From: Maritimibacter sp. REDSEA-S28_B5
GTDB taxonomy: Bacteria; Pseudomonadota; Alphaproteobacteria; Rhodobacterales; Rhodobacteraceae
Direction: 5' to 3'
Assembly: GCA_001626765.1 (NCBI GenBank)
Contig: LUOO01000022.1
Coordinates: 26,526-90,525 of the forward strand
DNA length: 64,000 nt
Shown here: positions 1-9,161 of the stretch, one piece after another
Numbering within the stretch: position 1 is the stretch's first letter
How the letters are laid out: the number at the start of each line of letters is the position of its first letter
The notes under the pieces: generated by a model
The model's database searches: none
What the model was told of the DNA's origin: nothing
Seen by the model: the letters and a program-made list of their open reading frames with translations, nothing else
Translations under genes and position numbers: made by a program

Positions 1-1671
1 GAGCCGGCGACAGGCGAGACCGGCGGCCTCTTCGGTCATGCCCACGAAATTCGCATTCCAGCCCTGACGCCCGTTCTGCACCTTGCGCAGCGCCTCGCCC
101 AGCGTCGGCAGATCGGCGAGCGCGGTCTTGAGAAGCACCCGCTCGGCTTCGTAGCTCGAACCGAAGGTGCCCACGTTGATCCCGAAGTGATGCCCGCCCG
201 ATGACGACATCCGCGTCACCACCTCGGGCGTGGCCATGACGGCGGCACCCGATCCCTCGACGCTGGCGAGGATGATGTTGTCCGGGCGCGCGGGCGGTGC
301 CGGAGCCACTTCGGGCGCGGCCAGCGAGGCGGCGATCAGCGCGGCCCCTGCCGTTTCCGCTTCGTCCATGACCGGGGCATCGGGCGCGCCGTCCGCTTCG
401 CCCGCGATCTCGGCAATCGCGTCTTCCAGCGGCTCTTCCGTCGTGTCCTCGATGATCTCGGCCAGTTCCACGGCCTCATCTTCCGCTTCTTCTTCCGCCG
501 TCTGCGCCACCGCCTCTTGCGGCACGCCCAGATCCTCGGGGCGCGGCTCCGGCGCGGGAATGCCCTCTGCCCCGGCGACCACTTCCGCCACTTCGCCCGG
601 CGTGGCGAGCAGCCCGGCGATCAGTTCCTCCACCTGCGCTTCGGTCTCGGTCGACAGGCCGGCACCCGGACGCGGTTTCGGGCGGATCGACTTCACCGGC
701 GCCGCGACGATGCGGATGGTCTTGCCCACGCCGCCCTCTTCGTCGTCCGGTCCCAGACCCGCGACCAGCGCAGGCGCGGACCCGATGCCCAGCCCCTGAT
801 TACCCATATAGGGCGGGCGCTGCGTCGGGCGCACCGCGGTGTTCGACGGGGCCTTCTGAAACCCGATGTCGAGCAGCTCCGCCACCTGCGCATTGCGCGC
901 GGCCGTCGAAGCACCTCCAAAGACCGTCGCGATGATCCGCTCCTGCCCCCGCTGAGCCGAGGCAACGAGATTGAAGCCCGCGGCGTTGGTGAAGCCCGTC
1001 TTGATCCCGTCGGCGCCTTGGTAGGCGTCGAGGAACCGGCGGTTCGTGTTGTTGATCGCCTTGCCGTTCACGTTCTCGGTCTTGCGCGAGAAAAGGTTGT
1101 AGTAGGCCGGGTAGTCGTAGAACAGGTGCATCCCCAGCATCGTCATGTCGCGCGCCGTGGACAGGTGGCCATTCGCGGTCAGACCATGGGCGTTCTTGAA
1201 ATGCGTGCGCGTCATGCCCAAGGCCTTGGCGGTGCGGTTCATCCGGGCGGCAAAAGCCTCTTCCGATCCCGACACAGCCTCGCCCAGCGCAGTGGCGGCG
1301 TCGTTGGCCGACTTGATCGCGGCGGCCCGGATCAGGTGACGAATGGCGATCTTTTGTCCTTTGGCCAGCCCGATCTTGGACGGCGGCTCGGCCGCGGCAT
1401 TGGCCGAGACCGTGACCACGGTGTCGAGTGTCAATTCGCCGTGCTCGATCGCCTCGAACACGATGTAGAGCGTCATCATCTTGGTCAGGGAGGCGGGGTG
1501 AAGCTGCGTGTTCGCGTTGCGCTCATGCAGCACCTGCCCGGTGCGCGCGTCGATCACGTAATCCGCATAGGGTGCCGTATGTGCCGGTCCCGCCCCGATG
1601 AAGGCCACGATCAGAATGAATAGGAGATAACGGACACTTCGCCCGTAACGCCCAAGGACGTCGCTTACCAT
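1..1671 (-). CDS. D-alanyl-D-alanine carboxypeptidase (family S11) with SPOR domain, C-terminus cut by window edge
   Basis: Penicillin-binding protein that removes the terminal D-Ala of peptidoglycan stem peptides in the periplasm. The frame is open from ATG 1671 to base 1 (557 codons, no stop), so the C-terminus lies outside the window. A hydrophobic export segment (about residues 14-33) precedes the S11 active-site motifs SLTK (61-64), SAN (121-123) and KTG (224-226). A long Pro/Ala/Glu-rich linker follows. The last ~70 visible residues (GINVGTFGSSYEAERVL region) look like a SPOR domain, which in this family binds denuded septal glycan. GAGG sits about 6 bases before the start. Function is secure; which dac paralogue it is cannot be told. 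Confidence 0.9.
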   Translation of the reverse strand, partial: MVSDVLGRYGRSVRYLLFILIVAFIGAGPAHTAPYADYVIDARTGQVLHERNANTQLHPASLTKMMTLYIVFEAIEHGELTLDTVVTVSANAAAEPPSKIGLAKGQKIAIRHLIRAAAIKSANDAATALGEAVSGSEEAFAARMNRTAKALGMTRTHFKNAHGLTANGHLSTARDMTMLGMHLFYDYPAYYNLFSRKTENVNGKAINNTNRRFLDAYQGADGIKTGFTNAAGFNLVASAQRGQERIIATVFGGASTAARNAQVAELLDIGFQKAPSNTAVRPTQRPPYMGNQGLGIGSAPALVAGLGPDDEEGGVGKTIRIVAAPVKSIRPKPRPGAGLSTETEAQVEELIAGLLATPGEVAEVVAGAEGIPAPEPRPEDLGVPQEAVAQTAEEEAEDEAVELAEIIEDTTEEPLEDAIAEIAGEADGAPDAPVMDEAETAGAALIAASLAAPEVAPAPPARPDNIILASVEGSGAAVMATPEVVTRMSSSGGHHFGINVGTFGSSYEAERVLLKTALADLPTLGEALRKVQNGRQGWNANFVGMTEEAAGLACRRL

Positions 1672-1873
1672 TGTCTGCCTCGTTCCCCGGACGGATTGTT
1701 ATTATTTGTCCGGTGTTTTTTTCTGATTTGTCACCAGCCTAGCACGACACTCGGTTTCGGAAAACACCCTAGTATCAGTATCTTTGACGATGTGATGAGG
1801 GCGCGGACCCCAGATATCGCGTGTCCCGTTTCGTCCACCGCCATGGGTTGAATGTGGCGAAAATGTGGCGCGG

Positions 1874-2575
1874 TCAGTCGAGGCCGTCGATCACGCCGGG
1901 CAAGAGCCCCAGCCTGTCGATCTCGCGAAACCGTGGATGGTCGAGCGGCGGTTCGGCATGTTCGAACACCCACGTCAGGTCATGGGGCACGTGAACGCCG
2001 ACCGCCCCCGCCTCGATCGCCGGGATCACGTCGGACTTCAGCGAATTGCCCACCATCATCGCCCCCTCCGGCGCGACACCCCGGCGGGCGAAGATCTCGC
2101 CATAGACCGGCGCGGTCTTGTCCGACACGATCTCGACCCCGTCGAAAAGCTCGCCCAGCCCCGACTGCGCGAGTTTGCGCTCCTGATCCAGAAGATCGCC
2201 CTTGGTGATGAGCAGGATGCGGTAGTCGTCCGCGAGCCGCCCCACGACCTCTTCCACATCCGGGAGCAGTTCTATCGGATGCACCAGCATGTCCTGCCCC
2301 GCCGCGATGATTTCCGCGATAACGCGGGCAGGCACCCGTTCCTCGGTGACCTCGATGGCCGTCTCGATCATGGACAGCACGAAGCCCTTGATCCCAAAGC
2401 CGTATCGACCGACATTGCGCCGCTCGGCCGCGATCAGCCGTTCCTCGAGATGGTCGCGTTCGGCATGGTCCGCGAGCAGCTCCGCGAATCGATCCTGCGT
2501 CAGACGAAAGAACTGTTCGTTCTGCCAGAGCGTATCGTCGGCATCGAAGGCAATTGTCGTTAGTTTTCCTGCCAT
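1874..2575 (-). CDS. HAD-superfamily hydrolase
   Basis: Predicted cytosolic phosphatase of the haloacid dehalogenase superfamily, 233 aa. Motif I is DADDT (D11 nucleophile, D13 acid), motif II is the ITKGD strand near residue 130, the conserved Lys is in VSDK, and motif III is GNSLKSD. The helical insert between motifs I and II is a C1 cap, as in phosphoglycolate phosphatase or YjjG-like enzymes. AAGGGG precedes the ATG. It is divergent from clpS, with 159 bases between the two starts. The substrate cannot be inferred. Confidence 0.85.
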   Translation of the reverse strand: MAGKLTTIAFDADDTLWQNEQFFRLTQDRFAELLADHAERDHLEERLIAAERRNVGRYGFGIKGFVLSMIETAIEVTEERVPARVIAEIIAAGQDMLVHPIELLPDVEEVVGRLADDYRILLITKGDLLDQERKLAQSGLGELFDGVEIVSDKTAPVYGEIFARRGVAPEGAMMVGNSLKSDVIPAIEAGAVGVHVPHDLTWVFEHAEPPLDHPRFREIDRLGLLPGVIDGLD

Positions 2576-2734
2576 TGTGACCGCCCCTTTCGTCGTGCCT
2601 CTTTATTTCATGGCAACATACGTTATATTGTCGGCTTCAAGCGAGCATGTTCCGGGGGCACATGCGCCCTGATTGGAGAGGCCCGAGTGCATCAGATGCA
2701 ATTGGAAACGAACGCCCCGTTCTCGGAGGACGTT

Positions 2735-3091
2735 ATGGTAACGGCGCCCGCGCGGCAGCGGCCCCACCGGCTTGGACCTGCGGACAACGACCGCGACGGC
2801 CAGACCGGGCTTGCGACCAAGGTCAAGCCCAAGACGAAACGCCCGCCGCTCTACAAGGTCATGCTTCTGAACGACGACTTCACGCCCATGGAGTTCGTCG
2901 TGCTCGTGCTCGAACGGTTTTTCGGCATGAACCACGCGCAGGCGTTCGAGCTTATGCTCACGGTTCATAAAAAGGGCCTCGCCGTGGTCGGCGTGTTCTC
3001 CTACGAGATTGCCGAGACGAAAGTGGCGCAGGTCATGGACCTCGCCCGCCAGCACCAGCACCCCCTGCAATGCACGATGGAGCGGGAATAG
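2735..3091 (+). CDS. clpS: ATP-dependent Clp protease adaptor ClpS
   Basis: Adaptor that binds N-degron substrates and delivers them to ClpA for degradation by ClpAP. The core [17 protein letters not shown] and [19 protein letters not shown] are characteristic of ClpS, including the NDD residues that contact the N-terminal amine. The ATG at 2735 is chosen because GGAGG (2726-2730 region) lies just upstream with normal spacing, giving 118 aa. An in-frame ATG at 2687 would add 16 residues but has no comparable ribosome binding site. The variable N-terminal arm (about 35 residues) is typical. The rsmC-like gene follows after 18 bases. Confidence 0.93.
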   Translation: MVTAPARQRPHRLGPADNDRDGQTGLATKVKPKTKRPPLYKVMLLNDDFTPMEFVVLVLERFFGMNHAQAFELMLTVHKKGLAVVGVFSYEIAETKVAQVMDLARQHQHPLQCTMERE

Positions 3092-3109
3092 TCCCGTCCC
3101 TCTCATCTC

Positions 3110-4007
3110 ATGTCCTCGCCCCGCCTGACCGCCGCGCTCGACAGCGGCTCGCTCGTTCTGCCCGAGGGCCGGATCGCTGTCTTTGCGCCCGCGATGGGGG
3201 CCGACCTGTCGGCGCTTTCCCGTGAGCCGGTGCAGATCATCAGCCGCTTCGCCCCAGACGCCGCCTATTGGCAGGGGCTGGGCTACGACGTGCGACAGGC
3301 GCCCGAGGGCGACTATGCCGCCGCCGTGGTGATGATCCCCCGCGCCAAGGACGCCGCCAAGGGCCTGCTGGCCGAGGCAGCCGCCCATGCCACGCTCCTC
3401 ATCGTGGACGGGCAAAAGACCGACGGCATCGATTCGATCCTGAAGTCGCTCAAAGCCATCGCGACGCCCGACGCGGTGCAGTCCAAGGCGCATGGCAAGA
3501 TCTTCTGGCTCGCTTCCCCCGACCTCGCGGATTGGGCCGCCCGGCCAAGAACCGTCGACGGCGATTTCATCACCCGCCCCGGCGTGTTTTCCGCGGACGG
3601 TCCCGACAAGGGATCGCAGGCGCTGGTCGCGGCCCTGCCCACGCTCACCGGCCACGTGATCGACCTTGGCGCGGGCTGGGGCTTTCTGTCCCGCGCGATC
3701 CTGTCCCAGCCGGGGGTCACCACGCTCGACCTTGTCGAGGCCGACCTCACCGCGCTCGACTGTGCGCGCGAGAATGTCACCGACCCCCGTGCGCAGTTCT
3801 ACTGGGCCGACGCCACGCGGTTCGAACCCAGGGCGCTGGCCGACACGGTCGTCACCAACCCGCCCTTCCACGTCAGCCGCGCGGGCGACCCCGGCCTTGG
3901 CCGCGCCTTCATCGACGCCGCCGCCGACATGCTCGAACCCGGAAATCGGAGGCACATCCGCGTTCAAGGTCATCCGCGCGGCGAAACCCCATCGCGCCCG
4001 GCGCTGA
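3110..4007 (+). pseudogene. RsmC-like class I methyltransferase, internal deletion with frameshift
   Basis: Resembles 16S rRNA guanine-N2 methyltransferases of the RsmC type: an N-terminal degenerate half, a SAM-binding VIDLGAGWGFLS motif (about residues 183-194) and the catalytic NPPFH (250-254). After LEPG, ending at 3943, the frame becomes nonsense and would run on to 4147, inside the next gene. In the next frame the expected C-terminus EIGGTSAFKVIRAAKP is readable and ends at TGA 4005-4007. About 25 codons that normally join these two blocks (the glycine-rich strand and NRHLPYE-like region) are absent. So the gene has lost an internal segment out of frame at about 3941-3946. True decay or a sequence error cannot be told apart here. 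Confidence 0.8.
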
Positions 4008-4044
4008 TCCGACCTAACCTCCCGCAAAGGCTTCAGGAGACACC

Positions 4045-4884
4045 ATGTCCTTTTCCATCGCAGGCAAGACCGCCATCGTTACCGGTGCAGCCAATGGCGT
4101 GGGCCTCGCTATTGCGCGGCATTTCATCGAGCAGGGCGCGAATGTGATCTGCGCCGACATGGACGAGGTGAAATTGGCGGAAGAGTTCGGCGCCAACCCC
4201 GACATGGACGTTCTGCCCGAGGGCGACGGGGCGGAACCGTCGAACGTGCGTATTTTCGCGGGCGATCTGCGCAAGAAGCTGACCATTGCGAACCTGCTGT
4301 CGGCCACCATCGACGCCTTCGACCGCGTCGACATCCTGGTGAACGCGAGCCGTCAGGTTGCCTCGTCCGATCCGCTCGACCCCGACGACAAGATGGTCGA
4401 GACGTTGCTGGACCAGAACCTGATGACTGCGCTCAAGCTGTCGCAGGCGGTGGCGCGCAAGATGGTGGCGCAGGCAGAAGGCGCGGACGACCGCCCGCCC
4501 TCGATCGGCTCGATCGTGAACTTGACCTCCATCGCGGCGCATCGCACCCGGCCCAATCTCATGGCCTTTTCCATCGCCTCGGCGGCCCTGGAACAGCTCA
4601 CCCGGTCGATGGCGGTGGCACTTGCCCCCGAAAGGATCCGCGTGAACGCGGTCTGCTTCGGTTCGGTGATGAGCGCGTCCCTGCGCGAGAGCATCCTCAA
4701 CGACCCCGAGGTGCGCGACGTGGTGATCCACGGCACCCCGTTGGGCCGCATCGCGGAAGCCAGCGAAGTGGCCGAAGCCGCGCATTTCCTTGCCTCCGAC
4801 GCAAGCCAGTTCATGACCGGGCAAGTCGTCACGGTGGACGGTGGCCGCACCGTGATCGACGCGGTGGACACGGTGAACCATTAG
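4045..4884 (+). CDS. SDR-family oxidoreductase lacking the catalytic Tyr and Lys
   Basis: Rossmann-fold short-chain dehydrogenase, 279 aa, with the cofactor motif TGAANGVG (13-20), a NAS at about 100-102 in place of NAG, and the conserved Ser at 162. The YxxxK catalytic pair is replaced: F175 stands where Tyr is expected and S179 where Lys is expected (AFSIASAALEQLTRSMA). The late PxGR and FLASDASQFMTGQVVTVDGG elements are intact, so the fold is preserved but normal SDR chemistry looks unlikely. AGGAG lies 7 bases before the ATG. The gene starts 37 bases after the rsmC-like remnant. It may be a structural or regulatory NAD(P)-binding protein. Confidence 0.85.
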   Translation: MSFSIAGKTAIVTGAANGVGLAIARHFIEQGANVICADMDEVKLAEEFGANPDMDVLPEGDGAEPSNVRIFAGDLRKKLTIANLLSATIDAFDRVDILVNASRQVASSDPLDPDDKMVETLLDQNLMTALKLSQAVARKMVAQAEGADDRPPSIGSIVNLTSIAAHRTRPNLMAFSIASAALEQLTRSMAVALAPERIRVNAVCFGSVMSASLRESILNDPEVRDVVIHGTPLGRIAEASEVAEAAHFLASDASQFMTGQVVTVDGGRTVIDAVDTVNH

Positions 4885-4986
4885 TCTGATCTTTCGGTCA
4901 AAAACCACTTGACCGAGACACAAGGTCCCGGTGAATTTGCCCCATCGGCCCGAAATTCGTTCGGGCTCACTTGGGGAAGATTTACA

Positions 4987-5688
4987 ATGAACACAACACG
5001 CTCCGCGATTTGCGGACTGGCCGTGGCTGGCATGATGCTGTCTGGCTGCTCTGGAACCAATACCACCGGTTTGCCCAGCGTCCTCGACGCCGCCGCCATC
5101 GCTGACCTCGTCGTCGAGACCCGGACCGACGTTCGGGCACTTAACAGCGCGACGCCGACTTTCGCGAACCTGCCCACCAATTCCTCGGCCACCTACACAG
5201 GCTATGCCATCGGGGATATCAAGACCTCCTCCGGCGCGACCACCGCCCGCAACTGGATCGGCGACGCGAGCATCGACGCCCAGTTCACCACCAACAGCGT
5301 GAGCTTCGAGGGCGAGGTGACCAACATCGTGGCCAAGAACAACGTTCGGGCGGGCAACCAGCCCGGCAGCATCGCTGAAACCTTCGCGACGGGCACCGAG
5401 GCCGAGATCGAGGCCGCTGTCGGCGACTACGAGTCGACCATCGGCTCGATCACCATCGCCAACGGCCGCTTCGCACCTGGAAGCCAGGACCGCATACGCG
5501 CCGATGTCTCGGGCGGTTTCACCCATGACGGCGACGAGCTCGAATTCGACGGCCTAGCGCTCGGCTATTTCGAGGGCGACAACTACGAGGCGCTGCGCGT
5601 CAACGGCGACACGGTCAGCGACGAGCTGACGATCACGGAAAATGGAACCAAACGCGCAGGCGATTTCGGCATCCAGACGGTGCGCTAA
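4987..5688 (+). CDS. Lipoprotein of unknown function, beta-rich
   Basis: 233 aa with a lipoprotein signal: positive N-terminus, hydrophobic stretch and lipobox LSGC with C21 as the lipidated residue. The mature part has alternating short strands rich in Gly, Thr and Asn (YTGYAIGDI, VSFEGEVTNIV, ISGGFTHDGDELEF-like segments), loosely resembling the beta-barrel halves of transferrin-binding-protein-like lipoproteins; that is an inference from pattern only. The start at 4987 follows GGGGAAG and gives the complete signal peptide; an earlier in-frame start at 4909 would bury it. It lies alone between the SDR gene and hemF. Confidence 0.75.
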   Translation: MNTTRSAICGLAVAGMMLSGCSGTNTTGLPSVLDAAAIADLVVETRTDVRALNSATPTFANLPTNSSATYTGYAIGDIKTSSGATTARNWIGDASIDAQFTTNSVSFEGEVTNIVAKNNVRAGNQPGSIAETFATGTEAEIEAAVGDYESTIGSITIANGRFAPGSQDRIRADVSGGFTHDGDELEFDGLALGYFEGDNYEALRVNGDTVSDELTITENGTKRAGDFGIQTVR

Positions 5689-5750
5689 GGCCGCAATTCA
5701 CATTTCGTGATCCATGCATTAGTCATGGGCGACCCATCAGGAGACCGCCC

Positions 5751-6653
5751 ATGACACCCCAGACCCCCGACATGATGGACGACCAGAAAACCCGCGCCTC
5801 CGCGTGGTTCCGGTCCCTGCGCGACCAGATCGTCGCGGCCTTCGAGGGGCTCGAGGACACGCAGGCTACGGGGCCCTTTGCCGACCGCGCGCCGGGGCGC
5901 TTCGAAGTGTCCGAGACCAAGCGCACGTCAGACGATGGCAGCGACGCGGGCGGCGGGCTGATGAGTGTGATGCGCGGGGGCCGGGTGTTCGAGAAGGTCG
6001 GCGTCAATGTTTCGACCGTCTACGGCAGCTTGGGACCGGCGGCGCAGCAGTCGATGGCCGCGCGCGGCGTGCCGGGGATCGCCGAGGACCCGCGGTTCTG
6101 GGCTTCAGGGATTTCCCTCGTCGCGCATATGCAGAACCCGCATTCCCCCGCCGTCCACATGAACACCCGGATGTTCTGGACCCCGAACGCTTGGTGGTTC
6201 GGCGGCGGCGCCGACCTGAACCCCTGCCTCGAATACGACGAGGACACCGCGCATTTCCACGCGGCAATGAAGGCCGGATGCGACCCGCATGACCCGACCT
6301 ATTACGACCGGTTCAAGGCTTGGGCGGACGAGTATTTCTACATCCCTCACCGCCATCGGGCGCGGGGCGTGGGCGGTATCTTCTACGACGACCACACGAC
6401 CGGGGATTGGGAGGCGGATTTCGCCTTTACCCAGGACGTGGGCCGGGCCTTCCTGCCCGCCTTCGTGCCGCTGACCGAAAAGCGCCGGGATACGCCTTGG
6501 ACCGAGGCCGACAAGGACGCGCAGCTCGTCCACCGGGGGCTTTATGCCGAATACAACCTCGTCTACGACCGGGGCACCAAGTTCGGGCTGGCCACGGGCC
6601 ATGACGCGAACGCGGTTCTGATGAGCTTGCCGCCGCTGGCGAAATGGGTCTAG
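5751..6653 (+). CDS. hemF: Oxygen-dependent coproporphyrinogen-III oxidase
   Basis: Catalyses the O2-dependent oxidative decarboxylation of coproporphyrinogen III to protoporphyrinogen IX in haem synthesis. At 300 aa it matches the family length. Diagnostic blocks are GGRVFEKVGVNVSTVYG, HMNTRMFWTPNAWWFGGGADLNPCLEYDEDTAHFH, the HRARGVGGIFYDDH signature and LVHRGLYAEYNLVYDRGTKFGLATGH. AGGAG lies 8 bases before the ATG. The gene converges on the M48 protease gene, with only 22 bases between the stops. Confidence 0.97.
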   Translation: MTPQTPDMMDDQKTRASAWFRSLRDQIVAAFEGLEDTQATGPFADRAPGRFEVSETKRTSDDGSDAGGGLMSVMRGGRVFEKVGVNVSTVYGSLGPAAQQSMAARGVPGIAEDPRFWASGISLVAHMQNPHSPAVHMNTRMFWTPNAWWFGGGADLNPCLEYDEDTAHFHAAMKAGCDPHDPTYYDRFKAWADEYFYIPHRHRARGVGGIFYDDHTTGDWEADFAFTQDVGRAFLPAFVPLTEKRRDTPWTEADKDAQLVHRGLYAEYNLVYDRGTKFGLATGHDANAVLMSLPPLAKWV

Positions 6654-6675
6654 GCCAAGTTGGTCTGAGACCGGG

Positions 6676-7965
6676 TCAGTTGTCCCCCGACAGCCCCGTC
6701 GGCGCGTCCTGACGGCGGGTGTCTGGCTCTTCCCAGCCCTCTTCCTCCGCGTCGTCATCGGGCGATTTGTCGTTGCCGTCGTCCGACGCCGGGCGCGGCC
6801 CGCAGACCTCGCGAAGCGCAGCCCACTGGGCGTCCGTCAACACCTCGTTGCGGTAGGTCCGCCCGCCCGAGGCCGTCGCCGCCGCCTCGATTCTCGCACG
6901 CGACTGCGGGTGCGAGGACAGATGCGCCATCACGCCCTCAGCATCGCCGTATTCCTCGACCATGCGCTCGAAGAAGGTGCCGATCCACTTCGGGTCGATG
7001 TCGGCCCGCTGGAGCAGATCGTGGGCATAGGCGTCCGCTCCGGTCTCGGCCGCCTGACTGTATTTCGCGTTCACCAGTTGGTTGGCGAGGAACAGCATCA
7101 CCGTGCCCCCGGCGAAATCGCCAAAGAGCAGCCCCAAGACCCCGATCGACCCGGCCGAGCGCAGCGCGTCCCGCGTCGGATCACGGTTCGCCACATGACC
7201 TATCTCGTGGGCGATGACCGCGGTCACCTCTTCCGCGTTCTGGGCGTCGTCGATCAGGCCCCGAAACACGATGATCCGCCCGCCGGGCAGGGCAAAGGCG
7301 TTCACGAGCTCATGGTCGAGCACCGCGATTTCCACCGGATAGGGCAGGTCCACCTCTGCGTTGAGCCGTTTCTCGATGGCCGTGATCGCCGCCATGCCTT
7401 CGGGTTTCTCGCAGAGCGACACCGGGCTCGCATCCGACGACAGGGCGGTGCGAATCTGGCCGAAGGTCGCGTCGCCCAGCGCCCGCTCGCCCTCGGGCGG
7501 CAGGTAGGTGGCCAATTGGTTGGCCATGATCGGCACGAGGACAAATATGATGAGAGCGACACTTGCCACAGCGCCCGAGGCCCAGCCGGCAATGCGCGGG
7601 ATATTGGTCACGGGGGGGCGTTGCCCCAGCCGTTTCGCGTTCTCGCGGATGTGGATGGCGATACCGGGATCGCGCACGATGAGTCGTTCAAGGCTGTCGT
7701 GCCCCGGCTTCACCACGATCCCCCGCGCGTCCGCTTGATCGGGAAGCGCGCGCAGATCGTCCAGGGCCCATGTCAGCTCGTCGCCGCTGGCAAAGCGCAG
7801 AAGGATCGCGTCGGGTTTCGACCAGATCGACACGCGCTCGACCCCGGCAGTCATGCCGTCCACGTAGTCGGCAAAGACCTCGACCGGCTTCGGCGGCTCG
7901 GGTTCCGGCGGGGGCGGCGGCGGTTCGGGTAGCGAGGTCGGGCCGTGGTCGTCGAAATCGCTCAA
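6676..7965 (-). CDS. M48-family membrane metalloprotease
   Basis: Zinc protease related to HtpX/Ste24-type enzymes, 429 aa. An N-terminal Pro-rich stretch (residues 13-28) and a ~90-residue domain precede one membrane segment (about 128-148). The catalytic domain carries HEIGH at 253-257, and the third zinc ligand Glu lies in the SQAAETGADAYA motif (about 306). The C-terminus is an acidic, disordered tail. It probably cleaves envelope proteins; substrates are unknown. Its ATG overlaps the end of the upstream DUF898 gene by 4 bases (ATGA), so the two are translationally coupled. Confidence 0.9.
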   Translation of the reverse strand: MSDFDDHGPTSLPEPPPPPPEPEPPKPVEVFADYVDGMTAGVERVSIWSKPDAILLRFASGDELTWALDDLRALPDQADARGIVVKPGHDSLERLIVRDPGIAIHIRENAKRLGQRPPVTNIPRIAGWASGAVASVALIIFVLVPIMANQLATYLPPEGERALGDATFGQIRTALSSDASPVSLCEKPEGMAAITAIEKRLNAEVDLPYPVEIAVLDHELVNAFALPGGRIIVFRGLIDDAQNAEEVTAVIAHEIGHVANRDPTRDALRSAGSIGVLGLLFGDFAGGTVMLFLANQLVNAKYSQAAETGADAYAHDLLQRADIDPKWIGTFFERMVEEYGDAEGVMAHLSSHPQSRARIEAAATASGGRTYRNEVLTDAQWAALREVCGPRPASDDGNDKSPDDDAEEEGWEEPDTRRQDAPTGLSGDN

Positions 7966-9149
7966 AACGCATCCCCCAGCGGCAAGGCGTCAGCAAAGCC
8001 CTCGGCCTCGGCAAATTCGTCACGCGCACGCTGGCGCACGGCCCGGAGCGCATCCGGGTTCACGATCTCGGTCACCTCGGCGAAGTGTTTCATCATCGGT
8101 AGCGAGATGAAGGTTTCCTTCAGCACCGACCAGAACACGAAATAGGAGAAATAGATCAGGAGACCGAAGAGGATCGGCACAAAACGCGGAATGGCCGCAA
8201 GATTGCCTTCCTCGATGTCCGCGAAGAGGTTCGACCCGACCGCCGCGACGATCATCGCCACCACGATCCCGATGACGATGGAGGCGGCGACGAAGATGCC
8301 GAACATCGCGGCCCAGCCGCCCGCATAGATCCCGATGATCCGCCCGGTGCGCGGCGCTGTGCGCAGGCGAACGTCCCCGAGCGTCTTGGTCTCGGTCAGG
8401 GCCTTGAAGCTCTGCGCCTTCCAATGGGCAAGGCCATAGACGAACCAGCCCATCCCCAACATCCCGAGCGGGGCATAACGCGGGTCCTCGGTCACTGTGG
8501 TGACCGCCACGACAGCCACCAGCGTGACGAGCGCGAGATAGACGTGGATCATCGGCTTCACCAGCGTCTTCCACGACCCGCCCTGATGCATCCGGTGATC
8601 GCCGTAATAGGTGCGGTCCACACGGTATTTCTCGAGGTAGTATGTCTTGACCGGCCAGTAGAGACCGGCGGTGACGACCGTCAGGCCCCAATGCAACATC
8701 GAGCGCCAGACGAAGCCTGCGACGCCCGGCTCCAGCCCGAAACGGATGCCGCGCCAGCGGGTGCGCGCCAGCACGTAACGCCGGGCGCGATACTGCGCGA
8801 AGAAAATCATCGGCGTCAGCCCGACAACGGACACCGCGTAGGCGGGCGCGGTGCCTTCGAACAGGGAGAAGGAAAAGAACATCAGGATCAGGTTCACGAT
8901 CCCGATGTAGAAGGCGAGGAACACGACTGCGGTGAAGAAACCCAGGAGCTTCTCGGTCGGCGTGCCCACGTATTCGAGCGGGATGCCACCAGGGCGGATC
9001 GCGCTCCAGTAATAACGTCGCATCCGGGTCTTCATCCAGAAGCGGTAGAAGCCGACGGTCAGAACCGTGAAGACCCCGGTGACCAGCGCGAGGTTGAAGA
9101 TACGAGGCTTCTCGCCCGCGTAATCGGTCCTGAGGTCAGCAAAGGCCAT
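7962..9149 (-). CDS. DUF898 (YjgN-family) multi-pass membrane protein
   Basis: 395-aa inner-membrane protein recognised by the YjgN/DUF898 pattern: two similar halves, each with FWxKTRxRRYYW-like and KxYYLEKYRVDRTYYG-like segments next to long hydrophobic helices, and a repeated FWxG-type region. I count about eight membrane segments. ATG 9149 is preferred over the TTG directly before it. No function is established for the family. It lies just downstream of parC on the same strand and overlaps the M48 protease gene by 4 bases, which suggests a membrane-associated protease/partner pair. Confidence 0.85.
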   Translation of the reverse strand: MAFADLRTDYAGEKPRIFNLALVTGVFTVLTVGFYRFWMKTRMRRYYWSAIRPGGIPLEYVGTPTEKLLGFFTAVVFLAFYIGIVNLILMFFSFSLFEGTAPAYAVSVVGLTPMIFFAQYRARRYVLARTRWRGIRFGLEPGVAGFVWRSMLHWGLTVVTAGLYWPVKTYYLEKYRVDRTYYGDHRMHQGGSWKTLVKPMIHVYLALVTLVAVVAVTTVTEDPRYAPLGMLGMGWFVYGLAHWKAQSFKALTETKTLGDVRLRTAPRTGRIIGIYAGGWAAMFGIFVAASIVIGIVVAMIVAAVGSNLFADIEEGNLAAIPRFVPILFGLLIYFSYFVFWSVLKETFISLPMMKHFAEVTEIVNPDALRAVRQRARDEFAEAEGFADALPLGDAF

Positions 9150-9161
9150 CAAAGGGGCTCA

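Noticed and set aside
230-799. Ala/Ser-rich 189-codon forward frame
   Set aside because: It lies opposite the low-complexity linker of the D-Ala-D-Ala carboxypeptidase; its composition is explained by that linker.
4033-5526. 497-codon reverse-strand frame
   Set aside because: It is antisense to the SDR and the lipoprotein gene, with no domain and no ribosome binding site.
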